Below are positions 1 through 40,600 of a stretch of 64,000 nucleotides of DNA, piece after piece; position 1 is the stretch's first letter; each line of letters opens with the position of its first letter. The notes beneath the pieces were generated by a model, which worked only from the letters and a program-made list of their open reading frames with translations, made no database searches and was not told the DNA's origin. A program made the translations under genes and the position numbers. The stretch covers positions 22,456,954 through 22,520,953 of the forward strand of contig CP154954.1 of NCBI GenBank assembly GCA_039621445.1. The letters run 5' to 3'. The stretch comes from Euglena gracilis (lineage: Eukaryota > Euglenida > Euglenophyceae > Euglenales).

Positions 1-1323
1 AAACAAGCAAATACGCCCAAATCCAGCAAGGTTGGACTTTTTCAGCCAAACTTTGGACATGAAAACCCAAAGCTTCAAAACCTCAAAAATGACACTTTTG
101 TCATTTTACACCCTTTCCACCTATTTTTTTTCGGCGCTTTGCTGGGCTGATGCAAACTTTATTTCCACAGACCGGCTGGGAGATGTCTGTCTGGGCTGGG
201 ATGGCTGTCCAGCTGGGAGACTGTCTGGAAGAAAGGTGCTGGCTGGCAGGACCCCCTGAGGGCAGCATCCCCTCGCCTTGAGAAAACACCTGCTCCTGAG
301 ACCACCCTAATCACCCACCCCGGATTTGCCTTCCCCTGAAAGCAAACCCGCTAAAATTAAAAAGCAATTTTGCACTTGGGATGGTTTCTTTGGACAAAAA
401 AAAACAATTTTGACTTCACACCCTTGCCCGTCCAGAGTGCTTTTGCCCTCAACTGAGTGGTGGTTGGCCCTTTAGCCCAAGCCCGCTGCGCAACCCACAG
501 AAAGTGCCCAGGTGGGGCGTTGCAGGTCGAGTCAAGGGGGAGAGAGGCAGAGCTGTACACCGCATAACGTTCCTGGGCACTTGCAAAGCAGGTGCCCAAC
601 AGAGACGGGGATTGAGCAGGGCTGTATGGGACGGTCTGGGGGGTTGGCTGTCCCATCCAGAGGAGGAGGGTCACTTCAAAAACCAGTCAGTCACTTCCTA
701 CACCCCCTCACGGGGGGGGGGGGTTGGCCACTTTGGCTCCAACAAACTTTCCGGTGCCCTCGGCGCTGGGTGGCCACTTTTAGCCAATCCTGGCCAACCC
801 CACCCCCGGGGGTGGGTTGGAGCCAAAAACCAAAACCAGTCAGTCATTCCAAAAATAACAACAACCAGTCAGTCACCCCCCGAGAGGGGGTGGGGTTGGA
901 CACACCTCAAGCAATGGTGTGGGCCGGACCGGCGGAAGACACCGTTACTGTAAAATCGGTGCCCCTGCAAAACGGGAAGGGGGTGGTGGGGTCGGACCTC
1001 CACCACCACCACCTGTTGGTTTCCGGGATTCCCATTCAGCCCTGGAGAAGGAGGAGGGGGACGGCGGGGACGTGAGGCTTTACGCGGGGCGGCTTTCCCG
1101 GCGGAGGCAGGGCGGCGCCACCCTGGCACTGCCACCCACCACGGAGGGTTTTATTTTTGCACCTCCCATCACACCATCAGCATAATGTCTCAACCTTGTG
1201 CATTTTCAACGCAACAACAGAATCTGATGTGCCACTGGGGGTGCACCGCCCTGCTTGGAGCCTTGGAGGCGTGGGCTTGCAGGGCAGGGACACAGACAGG
1301 GTGGAGGGAGCCCTGCCTGAACC
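1..1323. other. Non-coding stretch downstream of the repetitive gene
   Basis: Contains C/G tracts, the repeated phrase AACCAGTCAGTCA (around 670-880) and, at 1022-1050, a GGCTGAATGGGAATCC motif after a good acceptor that is also present near 16.7 and 23.6 kb. No gene can be supported; a further small exon at 1022-1050 cannot be excluded. Confidence 0.5.
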
Positions 1324-29530
<28,207 letters not shown>

Positions 29531-30659
29531 ATTGTATCCATTGTGATTCTTTTGGCCATTTTGTAGTTTGGCTTTTTTGACTAAGTTTGGATGCGGATCA
29601 TTTTTTGTACCCAACCTTCTGCCCACGAGGTCCATAACAATTCCCCCTGCTATTGAAACTGGTCTACTGCCTTTCCATGGACAGGGACATGGGAAATTTC
29701 CACTTGCAAAATGACCAGCAGGTCACTTGTTGAATTCCATTCTGACCCCGGAGGTCGATGACTCCAGCCACTTGGGTCAAAAAAAATGGCGGAAAATCAA
29801 TGCATTCTGGCCAATGGTTGAAAACAAAATTGGATTTGTGATGTGTTTTGGGATGCCTTATTCTTCAACTGCCCAGAGGGGTCCAGCTCAGAGGTTGTTG
29901 TCTGGAACGTCAACTCCCATTGGGATCCTGTTTGCACCCAAAAAAAAATGAAAACTTCATTCTTTTAAGCTTCACAACTAGAATCCAGAGAACGAGAAGG
30001 CACTCATCAAAAGGCCTCATCAAAAGGCTAAATGTATTTCTTCTGTTGGCGCCGTTTGCCAGTGCTCCCCCCCGGTGAATTGTAGCCTCTTTGACTGATG
30101 AATGCCTTTCGCCGTTGTGAGATTTTCAGATTAAGGGTTCTCTTAAAGACCGCAGGCGGGGGGGGGTCCCGCGGTTCGGCTGGAAAAAGGCGCTGGCTGG
30201 CTGAAGCCCCCCCCCCCCAGGGGTAAGGTCCCCTCCGGCTCAAGAAAACCCCTGTTTCAGATTCATTAGCCCTCAAAAATGAGGGTTGCCCAACGTGATA
30301 TATTCGGGTTCCCTTTTTTTTTGGACCCACTACAGGTGTCGAACATAATAGTGAAAACAAAAATGGATGTGTAAGCCAACGTCAGAGGTCATCATGGGGT
30401 TATGCATGCCGACACACCAATTACAATAATCGGTTGGAATGCCCCTCCAATGGTGGCATACCGATGGGTTCCCCATACACACCCAATAATAATCGGTCCC
30501 CAAGGGGGCAACATCATGTGGAGAGTGTTCAATAGGAGGGAATGTAACAAACGGACAACCTTACTTCAACCATGCAAAGGTGCCCGTGGAAGCAAAACAC
30601 CACTATTTGCACTGGCTCAATCACCAAATGGCACCCCTCTATTTCTTCACAAAAAAAAA

Positions 30660-31110
30660 TCTCGAAAATTTCAGGTTTAATAATTGGTAGCTTTTAGGAG
30701 GGGGTGAAAAAAGGCAGGTCAAAAAAATTCGACCAAATTTTGGCACAATCAAATTATACTGACATTTTTTCATTGGATTCTTTTTTGGACTTTCAATGGC
30801 ATTTTTTTTTTGCTTCAAAGACCACTCAAAATAAAATTTCTGAGAAAATGTTGAAATTTTGGAAGGTGTGAAAAAATGGGGGTTTAGGGGGGTTTTGGGA
30901 GTGACCTCCCATATGGGTCAAAAAAACACCCAGCGCCTTTGGCACCGGAAGAATCTTTTTCCCCTGGAAATACGGGAAGAGGGTGGTGGGGGGTGGTCAA
31001 CCCCCCCCCCACCACCCTGGCTGTTCGGCCGATTCCCGTTCTGCCCTGCCCTTGGCAGGTCCGGACCCCCCCCCCCTCTGGTCCAAGAGTGGGGGGGGGT
31101 GGACACCAGC
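30660..31110. repeat. Dispersed repeat, copy 2 (partner 27140-27560)
   Basis: Same order of blocks as the 27.1-kb copy, with an extra AT-rich stretch around 30780-30850. Confidence 0.65.
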
Positions 31111-32666
31111 AACATAAACCCAAATTGCCAAAAATGTCAAAAAAAATGGTGCCAAGAGATGGAAGAAAATTTTGGATTTCTGGGGTCCCGGGCTGGGGGG
31201 TCCCGGGTGCTCCTCTGGGGCAGCACTCTCAATCCCAAGTCCGAGGAACAAACTGCCCTTATGCTAGCGATCTGCCCCGTGAAGTTAATCTTTGGGACTG
31301 CACCCAAAAATGAACGTGCTGGCAGGGTTTGATATGAAGGTTGATGAGATTGCCCCCCCTGCATTGGTCCAACAGGAGGGGACACACCCCAAACGCTGTT
31401 TCGGCCCGGAGGTCGTTGCCTCCAAGAAGGGAAAAAAACAAAAGAGTATTAAAACCATAACATATTATCCAAAAGGAAGATAAAAATTTGGTTGGCAAAA
31501 TCATGGCATGGGGGAGTACAAGGCCCCTGGGGGGTTTCTGCTGCCCCAAACCTGCAAAGGGGTTTAGGTCGTTGAAAAGATTAGGGTTAGGGTAATAGTT
31601 TTAAAGCCTGAAATTGGCCTAATCCGGAGCGGTCCTCCAGACCAGTCCTGAAAGTTGTGGGCCCCTATTCCTTTTAATAAACTCCGAAACGGGGGGGGGG
31701 GGCAGGTCCCTTGCGTGGGCAACCGTGTGGTGGGTTTTCTCTTTCCCACCCTTGTCCCCTGCCGCCTTTGGGGCCGTGCCTCGTGGGCCAAAAGCGGGAG
31801 TGGGCGGGGCAAGGGCCCCGGGGCCAGAGATTTTCGGCCCCGGGGCGAGGGCTGGACGAGAAAGCCTGGGGTCTCCCCCCCCACCACGGCACCGCCTGAA
31901 GGAAAACTCCTTCGGCGCCGAAGGAAAAATTTGCTCGAATACCGCCCCTGGAAATACAGGAAGGGGTGGTGGGTGGGGGGGAGGGCATGAAGTGAGAGGG
32001 GGGAGGGGGGTGGTCCCGGACCCACCTCCCGTGGGAAGGGGAGAGGGTCCCCGGGGGAAAAAAAAACCTGGCGCAAAGCGCCGGAAAATGTTTTTTGGGG
32101 GGGCCTGCAAAAAAAATGCCCGAAATTTTCAGGCAATTTTTTTTCCTCCAAAACACATGATAAAACATAAGTCTGCTGGCGCCAAGCGCTGGGAATCCCT
32201 GAAACCCTGTGGGTGGTGGGTAGGAGGGTCCGACCACCTGCCCCCCCCCCCCCCCCCCGGGGGTTAAGCGAGCGTTGGTTTTGTACAGGGGGTCCGACCA
32301 CCTCCCCTCCTCCCTCCTAGGGGAGGAGGGGAGGCACCACCCCCAGGGCCCAGGTGGTGGGTGCGGAGACCCCCTCATTGAAACAAAAAAACCATTTCTT
32401 CCCCATACAATCCTGCCAGATGGGGAGGGTGGCACCCCCCCTATTTTTAGCTGTGACACTCCCATATTGAACCAATCCTACTGAGTGGGAGCAGGACAAA
32501 CGTGAGCATTTTCAAACCTTGTGCAGTGGAGTGCCACCGTGAGTGACTGTGTGGGGATGGAGGAAAGGTTAGTGATGGGCAGGTGCCCCTGCAGGCTGGC
32601 TTGGAGCGTTAAATAAATGAAATGTGCAATAAATGGGTGACGATGCCACAGCGCTGCTCTCACATC

Positions 32667-33362
32667 CAGGCACCTATAGTCAAGCCCAAAAACATGACCA
32701 TTTTAGGCCATTTTTAGGCCATTTTGGGCCATTTGTGGCAATTTTAAGGCACTGTAAGCTATGGGTTCTGAAAATCATAATCTTGGGTCATTTTTGTCCC
32801 AAAAATTGTGTAATTGTGTGCGCAAAACTTCACTTAATTCAGAAACAAGAAAATGAGCATTAAAAAAGCATGTAAAATCCATTGGCACTGAATCGAAACC
32901 ACAGGAAGCTCAAGAAATCTAATTTATTCCCAGGAATTCCGAACGGAATTTTTTATGCATTTTCTGCATAAAAATTTTTGTTGGAAAAATGTTGGGCAAA
33001 ATATTATCTGGGCGGACAAAATGGTGGATGCACAAACCCTTTCTGAGGAAACACAATGGCCCTGATACCAAACCTTGTATTTTTCCAAATCAACTGAATT
33101 CAAATTCAAAAATTGAAAATATATGCATCGCAGGACAACTGCTCAGATGTGCAAATCAAACATGCCAAAATGGAAGTGAAGATGTGGGCAAATTGCAATT
33201 TTTTCGACTCAATTTAAACAAATGTTCTAAATGCCTCAGTTTTAGGTTCTTGCTGGAGAAGTTTGCTGAAGCCACATGCATGGTATCCCCACCATACCAA
33301 AAGACACAATCATTTGCCATTTGCTCCCTTCAAGCTGTTAAAAAATATTTTACACCTTCATT
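32667..33362. mobile_element. Partial relative of the hAT-like element (left end)
   Basis: Starts with the same end (CAGGCACCTATAG, then TCAAGCCC and TTTTAGGCC repeats) and keeps about 250 bp of interior homology to the 17.6-kb element, including the GGAATTC-GAAC segment. No matching right end is present, so it is truncated or internally rearranged. Confidence 0.6.
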
Positions 33363-33962
33363 TTAAGCCATTTTAAGCTATAGGCGGGGGTTTTGAAAAT
33401 CATGATTTTGGGTAGTTTTTGTCCCAAACTCTGCATCATTGTGTGTCCAAACCTTCAGCTATTCAGCAACAAGAAATGCACATCCAAAAAAACGTACAAA
33501 ATTCATGAACACTGGATGAAAGCCACGGGGAGCTCAACAATCTTCATTCCCACCCACAGAGGAATTCTGAACGATGGGAATCCACTGCGAGAAAATTTTG
33601 TCGAAAAAATATTGGACAAAAAAATTCAAAGGACAGTTAAAATGATGGATGCAAAAAACCTTTTTGAGAAAATACAATGGCGTTGACAAAATCATAGGGA
33701 AATTTTAAAAAAAATACATGTGGGATCTAAAAAAAAAATATATGTCTATTGTGGGACAGTTGCTCTGAATGTGAAAATTGAACATGCTAAAGGTGAAACT
33801 GCGGGGAAATCACAACCTTTGTCAATTCAATTGTAATTTACAATTCCGGTGCCTCAGTTTTAGGTTCTTGTTGGAGAAGTTGCTGAAGCCAAGAGCATGG
33901 GATCCCCATCATATCAAAAGACACAATCATTTGCCATTTGCACCATTCAAGCTGTTTAAAGC

Positions 33963-33965
<3 letters not shown>
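33363..33965. repeat. Tandem copy of the 32.75-33.35 kb segment
   Basis: Repeats the order of the preceding block: the GGGGTTTTGAAAATCAT start, the TTCATGAACACTGGATGAAAG region and the CTCAGTTTTAGGTTCTTG to AAAAGACACAATCATTTGCC end. Period about 615 bp with many substitutions, so an old duplication. Confidence 0.6.
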
Positions 33966-34305
<340 letters not shown>

Positions 34306-34558
34306 GCTCGCATGCAGGTGGCACGGCAACGTTGTACCTGCTGGATTGCATTACCACCTTGCATTGTATTACCACATATCATACTTATATCTACATGACA
34401 TTATATAATTGTAATAATATATAAGTATATTGTATTATATTATTATTATTTATATAATGAATTGTATACTTCTGTCCTGACCAGGCTCCCCTCCCTGGCA
34501 ACCGACCAACTCCACCAAAGTGCCCCCCCCCCCCCAAAGCGTCGCTGTGGTGCTGGCC

Positions 34559-34675
34559 TCAGCGGCGCCAGCACAGGCGGAACCGGCCGCCCGTGCTGGC
34601 CCCCGGCTGCAGCTCCGCCCGGCACGCCTCGCACCGGCAGTCAAAGCCCCGGGCGGAGAGGAGGGCCGCCCGGCG
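34559..34675 (-). CDS. SET gene, exon 11 (post-SET, stop)
   Basis: Reads RRAALLSARGFDCRCEACRA, then a short basic tail and TGA. R-x2-LL-x4-FDCRC-x2-C is the post-SET zinc motif. Acceptor CGGCCCAG/CGC, phase 0. The protein ends soon after the motif, unlike animal SMYD proteins with long C-terminal helices. Confidence 0.87.
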   Translation of the reverse strand, partial: RRAALLSARGFDCRCEACRAELQPGASTGGRFRLCWRR

Positions 34676-37600
34676 CTGGGCCGGGGGGCCGGGCCCAGGG
34701 CTTGGTGGCAGCCAACCGGGCCCAGTTGGCTGTGGGGGGGGGATGGGGAGGGGTTGAACCCACACTGGACGTGAGGGGCATGCGACACACGGGATTGACA
34801 AAGGGGGGAACATTGCCACAGGAAGGGCAAACGCCGTGAAATGCGTCCGTTGTGGATGGACACGGGTTGCTGATGCGACACAAATGAAAGAGCTGCACGA
34901 AGTTACTGAACTGCCTTCAACGGAGGCACCACAACCCATGCCCCCAAAAAATTTCCTATCATGGCATTGCTCATCCCTTGGCACCAATCCCTCATCCCCG
35001 AAGACCCTCGAAGAACCCCACTGCCCCCCCATGACCATTTTCCCTCTTTTCCCACCCACCCAGCCACCCACCTACCCACACACTCGAGCCACCAAAACTA
35101 TTTGACTCCCGCATTCCCCTCAAACCGAGCCCTGGTCGTGCAATTCTTGGGGATCGAGGTAGCTCATGTGCAGCGCTGCCCCCTGGAAGAGCGGAAGGAT
35201 CTCTCATCCAAAAGGTCCTCCCCGCCCAAGCTTGGAACAACGCCGCGAAATGATTCCTTGCGATCTCCATCAACGGTCATTGAAAAAGATTCTGAACCAC
35301 AATCTTCCTCTTGCCACGCTTTTTTTGCAGAGCTGTTTCCACAAACATGACAGTGAACAGGCTATCCAGAAAGACCGCATCTGACTGGGGGGGGGTCGTT
35401 AGACAAGCTCACTCGCTGGACTTAGAGGGCGAGGTATAAAAACCTTTGCCAGAAGTGCCTTGGCTGAGTGCCCAAGCACTTTTGGCCATGTGCCTCAACC
35501 CCCCTGGGGGGATCTGGGTGCCTTGGAGTGCCTGCCCAAGCAGGCAACCACTGGGGGGGGGGGATCGGCCTTTCATTCTACCCTGTCAAATACGAACTTC
35601 CATTCTGTATTTTTCACGCACTAGACGCAATTTTTTGTTGTTTGAAACGTTTTCCTGGAGGAAAATTTTCTCTGGTATTGTAGAAAGACAGAGGTAACTG
35701 TATGACTTGGCTCCAAAACTATCAATTCCAGAGCATATGTATGATCTTTGTCTTGGGATACATATTGGGAGGCAAAATACAGCAGTCGAGTACTTGATGG
35801 TGATAATTAAGAAAATGTGTGGTTCAGACAACACGCGAGACGGGGAGGAAGGTGAAAACTACAATGACACTTTTACATGCTTTGTTGCGCTTCAACTTAA
35901 AAAAAATTGTCAGACGAAAAACCCCAATAACGATTTTTACTTGATTTGGCATGATTTATTTTGGGAAGAATAGACTTGCATGGTCATGATTGATATATTC
36001 ACGTGATTTCACACATCATGCCTTTTTGGTGAAAAACCTGCCTTTTGCATTTCTCTTTTGACTGTCAGCTCTGACCATCTGCAGCACCTCACCCTTAAGA
36101 ATGGGACGCCAAGATAATGAGGGAGAACGGAATATGGACACACAAACTCCCGAAGTTGCTTCTGAAACGAGATGATCGTTGATGCTGAACATGAGAAAAC
36201 TGGCGAAAAGCAAATCAACGGCACTCAACGCCTTGTTCCAACATACCCACCCACTCACCCATCTACACCTCCCCCACGTGAACCCCAAATCACACCCGGG
36301 GGATGCGGCGGGTCGCCCGGCACACAAGTTGGACCGACTCGCTGGCCATCCCCTGGCCGGGGGTTGGGACGTCCAGCAGGTTGATCGTGCAGCCCGTGTT
36401 GGGTCGGCAGACCGTTGCCCCCCCGGGCCACACAAGCTGTGGACGGGGGGGGGGACCAGTCCAGGGGGGGGGGGGGGCTACGGCCTGGGTGGGGGCACAG
36501 CTGTGGTTCAGCAGGGAGGCGAGGGGGAAGAGGCAGCGCACGTTGGCCTGTGGCGGGGGGGGGGGGTGGGGGGGGAAGAGTGCTCGAAAGTCCTACCGAC
36601 AGATAGGGGGGAGAGTGAGAGGGCGGGAAAGAAAAAGCAAATGCCATTTTCTGATTAACAACAGTAGCAAATCACATTCTTTTCGTCGGACACGTGGGGA
36701 CAAAGACACCGGGTTGATTCGACCACCCGGGGGGTCTCGCTGTCCCCCCCCCCCCCTTGGGTGCCTGCCCGGGGCAACCCTGCAGCTCCCCCTGGTTGGG
36801 GTGGGGGTCGGCCTCAACTTCAAATTAAGCTTGATCAAGCCATGTTATTGGGGAGACTCCAGGCCCCGCCCAGCCCCCCTGCACACCTTGGCGGGCCGCT
36901 CCTGCCGGCCGTCCACAAACTGCACCCGCTTCTCCAGCCCGTTGCCGCGGAACCCACCGTACGCCGCGAGGAGGTCCGCCGCGGCCAGCCCGCCGCGCTG
37001 GGCGAAAGGCAGGGCGTTGAACGCGGCCGTCAGGGCCTGGCTCTCCGCCTGTGTTGGGAGGGGTAAAGAGGGCAGGTGGGGGTTCAGACTCCTGGATTCG
37101 GTTCAGGAGGGGGGGTGGGGGGGACCCCCCCCACCTAAACAATTGCGCAATCTGGGTGTCCGATTTTCAGCCCAGCGCTTTGCGCTGGGCCGAAAAATTC
37201 TGACCCCTAAAACCGCCAGAAGTGCCATTTTGGGCACATTTTGGGCAAAAATTTGTCAAAAATGCAAAAAAAGATCTTCGGCGTGAAGTGCTAGAAGGAA
37301 AAAAAAATGCTCTTTTTGGGGGGTGGCCTGGGCACGATCGGTCCGGGCCCTACTGGCAGGTGGAGGGGGGTGGTCTGGACCCCCTCCGATCCGGGGGTGG
37401 GGGCAACACCCACCTAAATTCTGCACGCCCTCCTTATATCGATCCTTGGACCAGGGGGGCTGGCCATCCATATGGCGTTTGGGGTATGGCGCTTACTGTA
37501 ACCACATGGCGTATGGCACTGACCGCAATGATATGACGGATGGCACTAAGACCCCCCGGGGAGGGGATGGGCGGCTGGATGGTATTTGTTGAGGGGCCAG

Positions 37601-40600
37601 TTCCCCCCCAACGCAGACCCAACATATTACTTTGGTCACTTTTGGCAAAAAAACTTGTCCAAATTGCCAACCGGAAGAAAACCTTGGGGGGGGGGCAGGT
37701 ACCCCTGGGGTCGGTCAGGACCCCCCTTGGGAAATGAGGGGTGGTCAGGACCCAGCCCCCCAAAGCCTGGCACCCTCCTTATATCGAACCCTGGGGTCAG
37801 GTCATTTTTTTGGGTACCAATTCCTGGAACACCCCGGGACCCTGGGCACACCACTTGCAACCCTCTCCTCCAGCACAACCATAATCAATTCCCAAGGGAG
37901 GGTTCAATATCGAACCACAGATCTGAAAATGAAGTGGTTGACTCAAGCCCAAGCAAGCCTGCATGACATATGCCAATAATTTTGTCACCAAAATTTGGTC
38001 TTGATGCCACAAAAAAGGGGGTGGGCGGTACGGAGACACGCTGGAGACACGTGCCATGCATACATGCGTGCATGTACCACACATACCGTACCTACCGAAC
38101 ATAACGTACATTACGTACATATACTGGAGACCGTTGAAGGCACGTACCGTACATACCATACATTACATACACGCACCGTACATACTGTACATACCATACA
38201 TTACACACACATACCGGAGACACGCTGACATCGCGGGGCAGGCCGGCCAGCAGCGGCCCCAGTGCGGCGTGGAGGGGGCCGGCCCGCAGGGCGAGGTAGG
38301 CGGGGAGGAAGGCGGCGGGGCTGGCGTCGCTGCTAACCACCGCGAAGGCGGCCTGGGGCACCGGTTGTATGCAATATTCCCTTCCCATTATCTGCCTTGC
38401 CAGTAGGTTGTCAGTGGAGTTCTTATTCCTGAAATATTGTCACCCATCAAATAACACACACACACACACACATAATATACATATATCATATAATATATGT
38501 GTAATATATGTTATAACATGTGGTGTATATACTATATAATATATAATAATATAAAATATAATATGTATAATATAATATATATATACATTTTTAAATATAA
38601 CATATATAATAGAATAATATATAATATATTGTGTATAATACATATAATATGCATTCAAAACATATCCAAATGGTGGAATTAAACGTACATCCAGAAAGAA
38701 GACATTCGTGCAACACACCTTCTCGTGAAAGATCACTTCACCTGCATCAATGTCCCTGCCAACCCTCAGCCCCAGACCCATATCTGGTATCAAGCCTTTG
38801 CGTGTGGGCGAGTTGGGAAAACACTTGTCACTTGGGATGAAACACCTGGAATCAGAAAATGTGCTTCAAATTGAGAGAAAAATAACACATAACACATAAT
38901 TAAATACGCGTTGGCATATTAATGCAATGTGTGGATTCCTCTGCACAAGAATAATTTCAGAGGCCACGGATAAAACGGGGGTTGGATTGGAGGCAGAGGG
39001 AAGCGGGGGCGGTGCAGGAGCTTGGTTGGCACCACGGAGACCTCCAGCGCTATGCTGCGCACCAGGAAACGCCCCAGCACCTCGTCCAGGGTAGAGAAGC
39101 GATGCAGACCTGGCAGCACGAAATGCTTCCCCAAAGCCAAGCCCCACGTTTCCAAATACACAGCCCTCCACCGGGGTGCTTTTGGCATCCTGTGCCATAC
39201 TGGCTCATTCTGCCAAAAAAAACAACCAATTATTCTGAATACTGCTTTTTTCTCATTTACCCAATCATATCCAATGCACTTTTTCTTCGGTGTGTGTGCA
39301 GCTTGTTCTTGTTGTCATGCCTGATTGTGCTATACCATCAGCAAAACATAATTGGTAATCCTTCTATATAAACATAAATATAACTCTGGGAAACTTGCTG
39401 TATTATACTGGAAAATGCACGGCACATTGGCTGTTCAGAACGAGGGGGATGTGACACCTGGAAAGCGGATCGATGCTGCCTGGCCAGCCGGCTCGGTGCG
39501 GGTGTAGGTGTGAACAGGCACGTCCCCTTCAGCCTCAGGTGTGGGCAATACTGGGTCGTAGTCTGCTGCCCCCTGGGCCTCGGGAGGCCTGCAGCAGAAA
39601 TGAAATAAAACACAGAACAACAAGGCAGAAAGCCAGGAGGAGAGCTCCGTTCTGTCCTGTTCCTCGTGCAATTGTCTCCGCCCCATTTCATTTTTTAAAT
39701 GCACAGCACAATGGAATGCACAACCGAGTAACACAGCACCACACAATACTCTTCACAAATTCTTTATGGTTTGGATCTGACCCTCTGGTGTGCATTCATG
39801 TGCATGTGCGTAATGACATTCACAAGTGATCCACAAAGAGGGAAGAAACGCAATGGGATCCAAAATGCGGGTGGAAAAGAAGAACAGTCTTCAAAAACTT
39901 TGGAGCCAAATGTGCCAAAAAGAACTGCAAAAATCTTCTTTGTGGTTTTGCCACTCATCAAAATTCCACAATGCGAATTTTCATAGAAAAAATGATATTG
40001 GAACAATTTCACTGAATAAAATACGAAATTCGAGGAGGAAAAAAAACCTGGTGGAGAAAAAAACACAAATCAGCGAATTTCGCAAAACTGAAAAGAAGCA
40101 AGAAAACCAGAAAAAGCACCCCCAAAGCACCATACAGGGTTGGAGGAGCGAGGCCCTGGGCAGCCGCGGTGGCCCGCAGCACATCTTCCAGCGGCGGCAC
40201 AAAATCCTCCGCGTGGAACTCGGGCGCTGTAGACGTGGGGCGAAGGAGGGCTACAAAAGAAGGTTCGCTGCTGGTTGCAGGGGTTGCAGGCATAAGAGCA
40301 CCACTGTGTTGGGGCAGAGCATGTGTTTCGATCAAACGCTTTTCCTTTTCAGGACCCGGCAGAAATGGGGGGGACAGCGCCCACCCCTGCTTTTGCGGGG
40401 CATTTTTTGGGTCCAAATTTTTCTTGGTGCTTCATGCTGCCCCCGCCGGCCCCCCTTCCCAGGTCACCAACCATAAAATATTTGAATTTGAAGAATATAC
40501 GCGACCGTATCACCATTATGAGTTGATACCCGAAATCCTCATTGCAGGAACCCTCCCCCAGAATGATGCTTTTGCGAAAACTTCATTCAGGTGTCTGTGG

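Noticed and set aside
1022-1050. Candidate exon GLNGNPGN after a strong acceptor
   Set aside because: The same phrase occurs in introns of the tandem units (near 14.8, 16.7, 20.2, 23.6 kb) without consistent phase or donors; it is better explained as part of the duplicated unit.
31570-31592. TTAGGG-like telomeric motif
   Set aside because: Only about two and a half units (ATTAGGGTTAGGGTAA), with ordinary sequence on both sides.
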